This document shows, in pieces, positions 16,857-25,823 of a DNA stretch of 64,000 nucleotides. The DNA comes from G023898405 sp964368985 (GTDB lineage: Bacteria > Myxococcota > UBA727 > JABDBI01), in NCBI GenBank assembly GCA_964368985.1, contig CAYJDW010000001.1:47726-111725 (forward strand), read 5' to 3'. The first letter of the stretch is position 1, and every line of letters starts with the position of its first letter. The translations under genes and the position numbers were made by a program. The notes beneath the pieces are model-generated. The model did no database searches, was not told where the DNA came from, and saw only the letters and a program-made list of their open reading frames with translations.

Positions 16857-17933
16857 TTACCACGCACAATTCACTTCTACTGGCACATTAACCAATAAAT
16901 CCTTGGTGACGGCTTCCATTCGTTGCCGCACGGCTTTTTCATAAAGTTCTTTTTGCACATTCTCAAGTGCGGTCTTTTGCTTATCTGGCGACAAAGCTTT
17001 TTCAATTCGTAAAATCATTGTCACAGCCCTTCCATCTTCGAATGGCTCAGTGATTATAGCAGAGGAATCTTTCTTTAGTTGGATCTCATACTGATGTTTT
17101 AATGCACCTTCTTCATAATCTACTGGGCCGATAAATGATACATCTTTTTGACTCTTATACTCTATTTTTACGCTTTCCAATGATTTTTTAGTTAGAAGTG
17201 AGGATTTTATATCATTAGCTTTTTTAAATTGGCTAGTTGTGGGCCTACCGCTAAGTTCTTGCGAGCTAGAACGGGTAGGTAGAATGGAGATAAACACCAC
17301 TTCAATATCCTTTTTAGGTGATTTATTGAACTGTTTTTTAGCTACTTCAATATCTTTTTCGGTGATTTCAATGCTATTGAAAAATGAAGATTCAATTTGG
17401 TTTTTTAAAATCGCAAAGGCGGTTTCTTCTTCATATTGCTTGAGCGTGGTGAAATAGGGCGGGCCTTGCAAAATAGTTTCGAATTTTTCCCGCGTGAGAT
17501 TATTGTTTTTCATAATTGAGCTTATGTGATCTTCAGCAGCTTTGTGAGTATCGGTGGTGCTAAACTTGAGCTGGCGCCCGTAAATACGCAATGCTCGTTC
17601 ATGGATCAATTCTTTTTGAGTTGCACCCATGCTAAGGCCGAGTTCTTTGGATTTTTTTTCCACTTCGCTCAATAAAATAGGTGGCTCGGCATCAACCACG
17701 GCACAGATTTTATCTACGAGGGAAAAATTTTTCTTTTCTGGTTGAGAGATAGTAGAAGCTGCAGATTTTTCTTCCGCTTCCGGATCCGGCTTAGCTTCTG
17801 CTGGCATAATGAAGGGGGGAAGTTTATTCTCTATTTTCGAAGTCTTGGCGAGACGTCCTGAAGAATAGCAGGAGGTCAAAAGCCCAGGCAAAAAGCACGA
17901 TATTATTAATATTAATTTTCCAGAGCTGTTCAT
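16857..17933 (-). CDS. SurA-like lipoprotein, putative periplasmic chaperone
   Basis: The signal peptide ends in a lipobox, LLTSC, so the product is lipid-anchored. A Pro/Glu-rich linker is followed by a SurA N-terminal-like segment: VDKICAVVDAEPPILLSEVEKKSKELG resembles the start of SurA with its 'vv.. ilrsev' pattern, and helical segments follow. The region around residues 200-320 occupies the place of a parvulin domain but lacks a clear PPIase signature. I therefore read it as an outer-membrane-protein chaperone rather than an active isomerase. It lies 85 bases downstream of a second SurA-like lipoprotein gene, behind a terminator. Confidence 0.65.
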   Translation of the reverse strand: MNSSGKLILIISCFLPGLLTSCYSSGRLAKTSKIENKLPPFIMPAEAKPDPEAEEKSAASTISQPEKKNFSLVDKICAVVDAEPPILLSEVEKKSKELGLSMGATQKELIHERALRIYGRQLKFSTTDTHKAAEDHISSIMKNNNLTREKFETILQGPPYFTTLKQYEEETAFAILKNQIESSFFNSIEITEKDIEVAKKQFNKSPKKDIEVVFISILPTRSSSQELSGRPTTSQFKKANDIKSSLLTKKSLESVKIEYKSQKDVSFIGPVDYEEGALKHQYEIQLKKDSSAIITEPFEDGRAVTMILRIEKALSPDKQKTALENVQKELYEKAVRQRMEAVTKDLLVNVPVEVNCAW

Positions 17934-17978
17934 GAATGCATCCTATCTTTGACTCAGCCCATAGGGGATAATTCAATC

Positions 17979-18008
17979 AAAAAAAAGGCCGGCCTGATGA
18001 GGGCCGGC
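17979..18008 (-). terminator. Rho-independent terminator of the PPIase lipoprotein gene
   Basis: Stem GCCGGCC / GGCCGGC (17988-17994 with 18002-18008) and a seven-base loop, followed on the minus strand by eight T (17979-17986). It begins 10 bases past the stop codon at 18019. Confidence 0.88.
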
Positions 18009-18018
18009 TCTTTATTTA

Positions 18019-19149
18019 CTAATGATTAGCTGCGACATTTCCCTTGCTTTCAATGGCCGCACCAGCTGGGGTGGCGGCTGGAACAGCAGCTGCAGGTGGA
18101 GCCGCAGGAATTGCACCATTATTTACTCCCGCAGGAGGAGTTGCAGGTGGCATTTTAGGATCTGTACCGGCTGTGGCAGCTGGTGGAGTGGCATTTTTAC
18201 CTAATTCAGCTACGCGCTCTTGGTAGATTTTTACTTGATATTTTTGTCGTAATTCAGCGACAAATTTTTCATATACTTTGCCACGTTGCTCATAAGCAAT
18301 ACGTTTTTGAATTTTAGGCTTCGCTTCTTCGTAGGTTTCGCTCAGAGCCTTACGATAACCAGTCTTCATTACGACGTAAAAATTAGCGTCAGTCGTTAGC
18401 ACAGGACCAACATCGCCGATTTTTTCCATTTTGTTAACCATGTCGAAAGAATCCTTGCCATATTTGGCATCGAAGTCGGATTTTTCTAGGAAACTTGATT
18501 CATTGGTTTCGAGGGCCACTTTGATCTTGTTCATGGCTAGTTGAGCATGCTTCATTGCCAAACGGGCAAATTCCTTGGTGTTGGCATTTTGCACCGTAGC
18601 TTTGGCATCTTTTTGAAGATCCATAGCTAATTTTTTAGCGCCTTCTTTATTTTCGCCAAAGGGGATGGCAAAAAATGCAACTTTGACTGCTTCTGGGCGG
18701 TTATATAAGTTAGGATTTTTGTCGTAATGTTCCTTCATTTCAACTTCGGTAGGAACATATGATTCTTGCGCTTGGGTTAATTTATCACGCATTAATTTTT
18801 GCACGATAATTTTTTCCAAATCACGTTTCACTTGGGGATCATTCATAAGACCAAGTTCAATACCCTCGAGAAACATAGTTCTTTGGATAACGGCGTTTTC
18901 GACGAATTCATTGCGCTTGCGCTCGGTATTTAGATGAGGAGCTCCCCTAAAAGTTCCCTGGCGGGCCAAAAAGTCTTCGCTCAGTTCTTCCACTGTCAAA
19001 ATAGTTTTTCCCACTTGGGCCAGAGGCTCCCCGGTAGTGGGTTTGATCGTAAAATTGATAGCGGAACCGGCCTTGTCAGCGCCTTTGGTGCAGCTAATGG
19101 CCAACATTGCTACTAAACTTAGTGTCAGTAAACTCGATATTCTACCCAT
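18019..19149 (-). CDS. Parvulin-type peptidyl-prolyl isomerase lipoprotein (SurA/PrsA-like)
   Basis: A 376-residue exported lipoprotein with lipobox LAISC (Cys20). Residues ~45-130 are SurA N-domain-like helices (ILTVEELSEDFLARQGTF). Residues ~150-260 resemble a degenerate parvulin domain (YNRPEAVKVAFFAIPF, then FLEKSDFDAKYGKDSFDMVNKM and GPVLTTDANFYVVMKTGYRKA), where the last strand matches 'GY.vv.v' of PpiC domains. The C-terminus is Ala/Pro rich. It would fold proteins in transit to the outer membrane. The product is followed by a strong terminator and then by another SurA-like lipoprotein gene, suggesting an old duplication. Confidence 0.78.
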   Translation of the reverse strand: MGRISSLLTLSLVAMLAISCTKGADKAGSAINFTIKPTTGEPLAQVGKTILTVEELSEDFLARQGTFRGAPHLNTERKRNEFVENAVIQRTMFLEGIELGLMNDPQVKRDLEKIIVQKLMRDKLTQAQESYVPTEVEMKEHYDKNPNLYNRPEAVKVAFFAIPFGENKEGAKKLAMDLQKDAKATVQNANTKEFARLAMKHAQLAMNKIKVALETNESSFLEKSDFDAKYGKDSFDMVNKMEKIGDVGPVLTTDANFYVVMKTGYRKALSETYEEAKPKIQKRIAYEQRGKVYEKFVAELRQKYQVKIYQERVAELGKNATPPAATAGTDPKMPPATPPAGVNNGAIPAAPPAAAVPAATPAGAAIESKGNVAANH

Positions 19150-19250
19150 GTTTCCTCCATGATAATGCGAAGCTTAGCGCGCTTATTCGCGCCTTAAAAT
19201 TGAAGTTGCAGTTATTAGACGAGCAAATCAGAAAAACGTTACATGATCTT

Positions 19251-20657
19251 TTAGTCTAAAAGCTGATTAATCGTTTTCAGAATACCGCCGAAATTGCCGT
19301 TTGACATGAACAAAAGCACAATATTAGTTTTCGCCAAAATTACTTCTTGGCTTAACTCTTCGTAGGTATCGCAAGCCTTGGCTTGAATACCTTGTTGTTC
19401 GAGCGCTTGGGCCATGTATTTGGTATCAATTCGTTGATCAGCCTCTAGATTTCGACCGATGGGTGCAAAAATCGCTCGATCGCATCCTTTAAAAGCCTGG
19501 ATATAATCTTTTTCAAAAATTTTCATACAGCTGGTGGCCGAACGAGGTTCAAAAATCGCCCAGAGTTCTTGGTGAGGATATTTTTGCCTGGCTGCCCATA
19601 AAGTTTCCCGCACCGCACTAGGGTGGTGAGCAAAATCATCAATCACGACGACATCGCGTCGATTATATATTTCTTCCATGCGTCTTTTTACGCCTTTAAA
19701 GGTCGCAAAAGCGCTGGCTATTTGATTGTGGCTTAACCCATATTCTTTCAACATGGCATAAGAGCCCAAGGCATTCATGAGATTATGGCGGCCAAAAAGG
19801 GGAATGTTCAGCTCATCAGAAGCTTGCCCGCCAGATAAAACTCGGAAAGAAATCCCTGTTTGATGGTAGGAAATGTCGACCGCTTGATAATCGCCCTCAG
19901 GGCCATAGGAAATGATTTGAGCTTCGGTGGCGCTGCGTTTCAGAGCTTCTTTAATGTTTTGATCGAGAGAGTTTATGATTATTTTTCTATCTTTTTTAAG
20001 TGTTGCAAGAAGAGTAGAGAAAGCATCAATTATTGCGTTTAAATTAGGGTAAATATCTGCATGATCAAATTCGATTGCAGTGAGTAATAAAAGGTGTGGA
20101 TTATAATGAATAAATTTAGGTCTTTTATCGAAATACGCCGTGTCATATTCGTCGCCCTCGATGACAAAAGGATAATGGTCTTTAGTCGAGGCGCGAAAAC
20201 TTTCGCCGAAATTGAGAGGAATGCCGCCCACTAAAAAGCCTGGGTCCACTCCGGCCTCATACAAGGTGTGGGCCATTAAAGCGCTGCAGGTGGTTTTTCC
20301 GTGAGTGCCGCTTGCTACCAAAGAGGTGGCATTGCTTAAAAATAATTTATTGAGGGCGCTCGGAAAAGATTCATGGGGCAGATCGGCCTCTCTCATAGCG
20401 AGAGCCTCTGGGTTATCGCGTCGAATAACATTGCCCACAATCACTAAATCTGGACGAGGGCTCAAATTTTCTTTTTGGTAGGGAGTTTTATATTCAATGC
20501 CCCAATCGTCTAATTTTTCTTTCATGGGTGAATAAACTGCACTGTCTGAGCCATTTACTCGATGTCCACTATTTTTTAGGAGGCCCGCAAAGGCACCCAT
20601 CCCGGTACCGCCAATACCCATGAGGTAAATATCTAGGGGTTTTTCCTTGTTATTCAT
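19251..20657 (-). CDS. mpl: UDP-N-acetylmuramate:L-Ala-gamma-D-Glu-meso-DAP ligase
   Basis: A Mur-ligase-family enzyme of 468 residues for murein recycling, which attaches recovered tripeptide to UDP-MurNAc. It shows the N-terminal nucleotide fold IYLMGIGGTGMGAFAGLLK, ATP loop ASGTHGKTTCSALMAH, central motif FVIEGDEYDTAYFDKRPKF and C-terminal DDFAHHPSAVRETL. The FVIEGDEYDTAFFDKRSKF-like stretch is the trait separating Mpl from MurC. It implies a meso-diaminopimelate peptidoglycan and an active recycling pathway. It is a single gene with no recycling partner nearby. Confidence 0.94.
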   Translation of the reverse strand: MNNKEKPLDIYLMGIGGTGMGAFAGLLKNSGHRVNGSDSAVYSPMKEKLDDWGIEYKTPYQKENLSPRPDLVIVGNVIRRDNPEALAMREADLPHESFPSALNKLFLSNATSLVASGTHGKTTCSALMAHTLYEAGVDPGFLVGGIPLNFGESFRASTKDHYPFVIEGDEYDTAYFDKRPKFIHYNPHLLLLTAIEFDHADIYPNLNAIIDAFSTLLATLKKDRKIIINSLDQNIKEALKRSATEAQIISYGPEGDYQAVDISYHQTGISFRVLSGGQASDELNIPLFGRHNLMNALGSYAMLKEYGLSHNQIASAFATFKGVKRRMEEIYNRRDVVVIDDFAHHPSAVRETLWAARQKYPHQELWAIFEPRSATSCMKIFEKDYIQAFKGCDRAIFAPIGRNLEADQRIDTKYMAQALEQQGIQAKACDTYEELSQEVILAKTNIVLLFMSNGNFGGILKTINQLLD

Positions 20658-20818
20658 TTGTTGGCTCCGCTTGACCAGCCGGGTTTTAAGTTTACCAATG
20701 TGTTCCTAGACTGCTAAACCACATGGCTCGTTTTAGGCATAACGTTCAGGTGGAACTTATTTGCCGGATAGTTGTTTTAAAAGCAAGCAATACTTAGGGA
20801 TCTTAGCAAAAAACAGGC

Positions 20819-20847
20819 TTGACCGTATAAAGATGGATTCGTATAGG
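20819..20847 (+). promoter_or_regulatory. Likely sigma70 promoter of secA
   Basis: TTGACC (20819-20824), 17-base spacer, TATAGG (20842-20847). Initiation near 20854 gives a leader of about 70 bases to the secA ATG. Confidence 0.6.
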
Positions 20848-20926
20848 TTAAGTCAGTAAAATATATATTTTGAATGGCAAATGAGCGCTTTGCCAAAATT
20901 TTTTAACGTTGAAGGGTGAGAACAAG

Positions 20927-23899
20927 ATGGGCTTATTTTCAAAAATCTTTGGTACCAAAAATGACCGAGAAGTACGGGCGCTTGACCCCATCGTTCAAGC
21001 TATCAACAGTTTAGAAAATGAGACGCGGCAGAAAAGCGATCACGAGCTATTAAGCAGTATTCAAACGCTCAAAGAAAATATCTCTAAAGATATTCTCGCG
21101 ATGGAAAGCCATAATAAGAATCCCAAAAAAGACGATTACAATTTAATTTTGGATCCCGTGCTTCCCAAAGTATTTGCCATCGTTCGTGAGGCGGGCGTAC
21201 GTGTGCTCAATATGCGACATTACGACGTGCAATTGGTGGGTGGTATCAACCTTCACCGCGGCCGGATTTCAGAAATGAAGACCGGTGAAGGAAAAACTTT
21301 GGTGGCTACTTTGCCCCTGGTTTTAAATTCCCTGTGCGGCAAAGGCGTGCACTTGGTAACGGTGAACGATTATTTGGCTTCGCGCGATGCTGAGTGGATG
21401 GGCCGCATTTATCGCTTCTTGGGCTTAAGCGTAGGCGTGGTGGTGCCGCAAACGGGTGAGCGCGCCAAAAAAGAAGCTTATTTGGCTGACATTACTTATG
21501 GCCAAAATAACGAATTTGGTTTCGATTATTTGCGCGACAATATGAAGTTTCGTCTGAGCGATTACATGCAACGCGATCACTTTTTTGCGGTGGTGGATGA
21601 AGTTGACTCCATTTTGATCGATGAAGCGAGAACCCCGCTGATTATTTCGGGCCCTTCTGAGCAAAGTACTGCGACTTATCAGGTCGCCAATGAAGTGGTG
21701 CCGAAGCTGAGAAAGGATTCGGATTATTCCATCGATGAAAAATCCCGTGCGGTTATGTTGACTGAATCGGGTATTGAGAAGTCTGAACAGCTCTTAAATA
21801 TCAAAAATCTCTATGACCCTGCCAATATCGAATATCTGCATCACTTAAGCCAATCTTTGCGCGCTCACTCGCTCTTTAAACGGGATGTGGATTATGTGAT
21901 CGAACAGGGCGAAGTGATCATTGTCGATGAGCATACAGGTCGTTTGATGCACGGACGGCGTTGGTCAGATGGTTTGCACCAAGCGGTGGAAGCGAAAGAA
22001 AATGTTCGCGTGCAAGCAGAAAATCAAACGCTCGCAACTATTACCTTTCAGAATTATTTCCGCATGTATAAAAAACTTTCAGGCATGACCGGTACCGCAG
22101 ATACGGAAGCGGAAGAGTTCGCGAAAATTTACGATCTCGATGTGATGGTAATTCCCACCAATAAAGCACTGCTCAGAAAAGATGAGCAAGATCTCATTTA
22201 CAAAACCGAAGCAGAAAAATTCAAAGCAGTGGCTTCAGATATTCAAAAAGCCCATGCCAAAGACCAGCCAGTTTTGGTGGGTACAGTGTCGGTGGAAAAA
22301 TCCGAATTGCTGTCCAGATGGCTTAAAAAACTCGATATTCCTTTCCATGTTCTTAACGCTAAAAAACATCGTGATGAGGCAGCCATTGTGGCGCAGGCCG
22401 GGCGTCTTGGTGCGGTGACCATTGCGACCAATATGGCAGGCCGCGGAACTGATATTGTTTTGGGCGGTGATGCTGAGTTTATGGCACGCTCAAGTGTGGC
22501 GCAGGCGATGCATGAAACTACCGAACAAATCGCTCAGTTTGGTTTTCTCACGGGGCGCCCTGATTTGATCGATACCAATAAATTGGCTGAACGGGATAGT
22601 TCCGATCGAGCCTTTATTGCTGAGCTTGATGAGCGCATTACGAAGATTAAAGAAGAGGGCATGGATCCTCAAAAACAAGGCTTACCTTCAACTATAGAGG
22701 AAGCTCAAAAACTGATTTATCAAGAACGCAAAGCTTTTTATGATCAAGCCATTAAGCTTTATAGCGACGCACTCATAAAATCGACGGCGATTTGCCAAGC
22801 AGAAAAAGTCAAAGTTCTCGATGCGGGTGGCTTGCGTATTGTTGGTACCGAGCGTCATGAATCGCGCCGTATTGATAATCAGCTCAGAGGTCGTGCCGGT
22901 CGTCAGGGCGATCCGGGTTCGAGCTTATTTTATCTGTCCTTGCAAGATGATCTCATGCGTATCTTTGGTTCCGACCGCATGATCAGCATGATGGAACGTT
23001 TGGGCATGGAAGATGATGTTCCCATCGAGCATCCATGGGTGACCAAATCGATTGCCAATGCGCAAAAACGAGTGGAAGGTTTTCACTTTGATTCTCGTAA
23101 ACAGTTGATCGAATACGATGACGTGATGAATCAACAGCGTAATACGATTTATAGTTTGCGTCGACGCGTGCTCAATGGGCATGGTATGCGGGAAATGATT
23201 TTCGATTTGGTCGAGCAAGCGGTGGTTAATTTGGTGGCGATGTCTGCACCGGAAAAAGCCTCAGCAGGGGAATGGAAGCTTGGGCAACTGGAAAGAGATA
23301 TTGAACAGCTCTTTGGCATAAAAATGGAATTGTCCTCTTCTAGCTTCGGTCGTGAAGAGTTGATGGATCATATTTTTGAAAATATCAGCGCATTTTACGA
23401 CGCCAAAGAAAAAGCTCTTAGTGAAACGGTAGTTCGCCAAATCGAGCATTTTGTTTATTTACAAACTATCGATCGTCGCTGGAAAGACCATTTGCAAGCC
23501 ATGGATCACCTGCGAGAAGGAATTCACTTTAGGGGTTATGCGCAAAAAGATCCGAAGCAAGAATATAAAAAAGAAGGTTTTTATATTTTCTCCACGATGA
23601 TGTCGAATATTCGCGATGAAGTTTTGGAGAAAGTATTTAAAGTGGAAATCAAGCAAGAGTCTACCGACAAAGCCCGCCAAGAAATGGAAGTCTTGCAAGC
23701 AAAGCAGCACGAACTGGCCCAGAAATTACAAAGTCGCCAAGTTTTAGGCCGCGGCAAGGCAGAGGCCAGCAAGGGTTCACCCGCTCAAGCGACGCAAGGA
23801 TCATCGGAGCCGCTTGATGAAGAGGGCAAACTCAATCGCCATCAACGCCGCGCTATGAAAAAACATAGCAAGGAAAAAACAGGAGTAAAGCGCGGCTAG
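20927..23899 (+). CDS. secA: Preprotein translocase ATPase SecA
   Basis: The motor of the general secretion system, 990 residues. It shows Walker A KTGEGKTLVATLPL, the TVNDYLASRDAEWM stretch, Walker B FAVVDEVDSILIDEARTPLI, SGMTGTADTEAEEF, TNMAGRGTDIVLGG and RLRGRAGRQGDPGSS-type motif VI (QLRGRAGRQGDPGSS). The C-terminal helical domain has IDRRWKDHLQAMDHLREGI. The tail is basic (RHQRRAMKKH) and lacks the CxCxSG...CH zinc site that binds SecB in many Gram-negatives. I chose ATG at 20927 because MGLFSKIFG is the conserved start; a TTG 18 bases upstream is in frame. rsmA follows after 12 bases. Confidence 0.97.
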   Translation: MGLFSKIFGTKNDREVRALDPIVQAINSLENETRQKSDHELLSSIQTLKENISKDILAMESHNKNPKKDDYNLILDPVLPKVFAIVREAGVRVLNMRHYDVQLVGGINLHRGRISEMKTGEGKTLVATLPLVLNSLCGKGVHLVTVNDYLASRDAEWMGRIYRFLGLSVGVVVPQTGERAKKEAYLADITYGQNNEFGFDYLRDNMKFRLSDYMQRDHFFAVVDEVDSILIDEARTPLIISGPSEQSTATYQVANEVVPKLRKDSDYSIDEKSRAVMLTESGIEKSEQLLNIKNLYDPANIEYLHHLSQSLRAHSLFKRDVDYVIEQGEVIIVDEHTGRLMHGRRWSDGLHQAVEAKENVRVQAENQTLATITFQNYFRMYKKLSGMTGTADTEAEEFAKIYDLDVMVIPTNKALLRKDEQDLIYKTEAEKFKAVASDIQKAHAKDQPVLVGTVSVEKSELLSRWLKKLDIPFHVLNAKKHRDEAAIVAQAGRLGAVTIATNMAGRGTDIVLGGDAEFMARSSVAQAMHETTEQIAQFGFLTGRPDLIDTNKLAERDSSDRAFIAELDERITKIKEEGMDPQKQGLPSTIEEAQKLIYQERKAFYDQAIKLYSDALIKSTAICQAEKVKVLDAGGLRIVGTERHESRRIDNQLRGRAGRQGDPGSSLFYLSLQDDLMRIFGSDRMISMMERLGMEDDVPIEHPWVTKSIANAQKRVEGFHFDSRKQLIEYDDVMNQQRNTIYSLRRRVLNGHGMREMIFDLVEQAVVNLVAMSAPEKASAGEWKLGQLERDIEQLFGIKMELSSSSFGREELMDHIFENISAFYDAKEKALSETVVRQIEHFVYLQTIDRRWKDHLQAMDHLREGIHFRGYAQKDPKQEYKKEGFYIFSTMMSNIRDEVLEKVFKVEIKQESTDKARQEMEVLQAKQHELAQKLQSRQVLGRGKAEASKGSPAQATQGSSEPLDEEGKLNRHQRRAMKKHSKEKTGVKRG

Positions 23900-23911
23900 A
23901 AGGCACGTGTT

Positions 23912-24766
23912 TTGAATTTTATGACTCAAAAAATATCCGCTAAAGAAATTATTCTTGAGCGTGGCTTAAAGCCGAAAAAATCTTTCGGCCAGAATTTTAT
24001 GCTGGACCAGCAAGTCAATAGTATTTTTGCTGGCGCAGTGGCGGGCCTAGGTCACAACTTACGCGTGATTGAAATCGGTGCAGGAACCGGCTCACTCACG
24101 CGCCACTTGCTGAAATTTGCAGAAGTCGTTCATGCTGTCGAACGTGATCGCGACCTCATCCCCATCTTAAGCGCCGAGTTCGAGGATGCCATCGCCGAAA
24201 AAAAACTCGTACTCCATGAGGCCGATGGCGCTCGTTTTGATCTGTCAAGCTTGTTTTCTGTCGATAAACCTGGCGTTTTAGCGGGCAATCTTCCTTATCA
24301 CCTCACAAGCTCAATTCTTTTTCTAGCCTTGCGCCATATCGAGTGCCTGCAGGGCGCCGTTTTCTTGGTGCAAAAAGAAGTAGCCGACCGCCTGGCCGCG
24401 AGCCCTAACACCAAACAATATGGTTTCTTAACGGTGGTGCTCAAGCTGGTTTTTAAGATCGAAAGAGTCGCCATTGTTAATCGCAATGCTTTTTGGCCAA
24501 TTCCTAAAGTGGATTCAGCCATTATCCAGCTTGCGCGCTTGGAAAATGGCAGCAAAATCTCCGACTTGGAAAAATTCATTGTATTTGTGCGGGAAACTTT
24601 TCAGCAGCGACGAAAAAAGTTGTCGACGATTTTGCGTAATAAATTAAATACGGATCAATTTTTGAGGGCACAGATCGATCCCAATTTGAGGCCAGAGAAT
24701 TTGACGCCAGAGCAGTTTTTGGTGTTGTTTAATGAGCAGCAAAACCCGGCGCATAAATCCCCATAA
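23912..24766 (+). CDS. rsmA: 16S rRNA (adenine-N6,N6) dimethyltransferase
   Basis: RsmA/KsgA dimethylates two adjacent adenines near the 3' end of 16S rRNA in late small-subunit assembly. Motifs: KKSFGQNFMLD, SAM-binding VIEIGAGTGSLTRHLL, acidic AVERDRDLIPIL and catalytic NLPYHLTSSILF, followed by the C-terminal helical domain. The length of about 284 residues fits the family. The start is uncertain: TTG at 23912 has AAGG at good spacing, whereas ATG at 23921 is slightly far from it. It follows secA by 12 bases and may be cotranscribed. Confidence 0.95.
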   Translation: MNFMTQKISAKEIILERGLKPKKSFGQNFMLDQQVNSIFAGAVAGLGHNLRVIEIGAGTGSLTRHLLKFAEVVHAVERDRDLIPILSAEFEDAIAEKKLVLHEADGARFDLSSLFSVDKPGVLAGNLPYHLTSSILFLALRHIECLQGAVFLVQKEVADRLAASPNTKQYGFLTVVLKLVFKIERVAIVNRNAFWPIPKVDSAIIQLARLENGSKISDLEKFIVFVRETFQQRRKKLSTILRNKLNTDQFLRAQIDPNLRPENLTPEQFLVLFNEQQNPAHKSP

Positions 24767-24795
24767 TTTTTTCGAAGAGGTAATTTTATCTCAAC

Positions 24796-24830
24796 AACTC
24801 CTCTCCCGCTTGCGGGAGAGGGAGCGTGTG
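24796..24830. repeat. Family B solo palindrome (copy B2)
   Basis: CTCTCCCGCTTGCGGGAGAG palindrome in an otherwise gene-free stretch, 30 bases past the rsmA stop. It could act as its 3' hairpin, though no T-run follows. Confidence 0.75.
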
Positions 24831-24870
24831 CTCTAATTTCAACGTCTGGGCAACCATGTTTCCTTTACCA

Positions 24871-25596
24871 CTAAAGCATCCCCGTAAACCTCGCTTTAGC
24901 CCCTACGCAAATCGCGCCGCTTGTCGCCAGGTCATTAACTTTCAACTTGCGATATTTCGCGCTTTTTTCATCCCAAATCTGCGCGCCTTGAATATTGACA
25001 TTGCCCATCCGCGCATTGGTGAAATTAACTTTTTTCAGCTTGGCACCCTTCAAGCTTAAGTTGCTTATTTGGCTGTTAGAAAAATCTACTCGATCGAGGG
25101 TGGCATTTTTTAAGTTTACATGGGCAAGGTGCGAGCCGGAAAAATCAACGCTATTGAGGAATGCCTCGCTCATATTTGCTCGTCGCAGCAAAATCTTTTT
25201 AAAGGCACTTTGCTCGATCGATATATTTTGCATCCTCAGCTGATGCCTTTTGGTGCCCACGAAGCGTGCTAAGTCAAAATTTGCCAACCTGATTTTGGTC
25301 TCGGTCATGTAAGCGTGAGAAAAGGTGCTCTGCTGGTAATTACCGCCTTCGATGAGGGCATCGCTAAGTTCAATGTCGCGCACCATGGCGTGGTCGAAAT
25401 TGCAGTCTTTTAAAGTGCTTTTGTGAAAGTTATTATTTATTACTTTTTTGCCTTTCAAATCTAATTTTTCTACTGTGTCATAATTTTTAAGATGATTCTC
25501 ATAATTTTTTTCGTTGTCAATTATTTCTCTCATGGGCAGGGATAAAAGTAGTTTCGGCATTAATAAACAAGTAAATAATAGCGTGGTAAATTTCAT
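24871..25596 (-). CDS. Exported pentapeptide-repeat protein
   Basis: A 241-residue protein with a signal peptide (MKFTTLLFTCLLMPKLLLSLP). From about residue 50 to 215 it consists of A(N/D)LxX-type five-residue repeats (for example ANMSEAFLNSVDFSGSHLAH and VNLKNATLDRVDFSNS), which form a right-handed quadrilateral beta-helix. The C-terminus has a non-repeat KYRKLKVNDLATSGAICVG segment. Exported pentapeptide proteins are of mostly unknown function; nothing suggests the gyrase-mimic Qnr type. ATG at 25596 is preferred over an upstream TTG at 25608. It is a single gene. Confidence 0.85.
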   Translation of the reverse strand: MKFTTLLFTCLLMPKLLLSLPMREIIDNEKNYENHLKNYDTVEKLDLKGKKVINNNFHKSTLKDCNFDHAMVRDIELSDALIEGGNYQQSTFSHAYMTETKIRLANFDLARFVGTKRHQLRMQNISIEQSAFKKILLRRANMSEAFLNSVDFSGSHLAHVNLKNATLDRVDFSNSQISNLSLKGAKLKKVNFTNARMGNVNIQGAQIWDEKSAKYRKLKVNDLATSGAICVGAKARFTGML

Positions 25597-25653
25597 AAAA
25601 GGCCCCAAATTATGTGTGGTGCCTGATATAGAATTTACCCGCTAATTTTGGCC

Positions 25654-25686
25654 AAAAAAAAGCATTCACAAAAGTGAATGCTTTTT
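25654..25686. terminator. Bidirectional terminator next to tRNA-Phe
   Basis: Stem AGCATTCAC / GTGAATGCT (25661-25669 with 25674-25682), four-base loop, seven or more A on one side and T on the other. It directly follows the 3' end of tRNA-Phe on the minus strand. Confidence 0.85.
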
Positions 25687-25761
25687 GGTGCCCAGGAACG
25701 GAATCGAACCGCTGACACGAGGATTTTCAATCCTCTGCTCTACCGACTGAGCTACCTGGGC
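25686..25761 (-). tRNA. tRNA-Phe (GAA)
   Basis: On the minus strand the 76-base gene starts GCCCAGGTAGCTCAG, has anticodon GAA in the loop TTGAAAAT, the T-arm GGTTCGATTCC and an encoded CCA end. The acceptor stem GCCCAGG / CCTGGGC is fully paired. Confidence 0.97.
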
Positions 25762-25823
25762 CAGAACGGCAACTATGCCGATTTAGAAATTTTGGTCAAG
25801 AGAGCAAAACCGATAAATCGCAC

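Noticed and set aside
18044..18226. Ala/Gly-rich open frame antisense to the PPIase tail
   Set aside because: It mirrors the Ala/Pro-rich low-complexity C-terminus of the lipoprotein gene and has no own signals.
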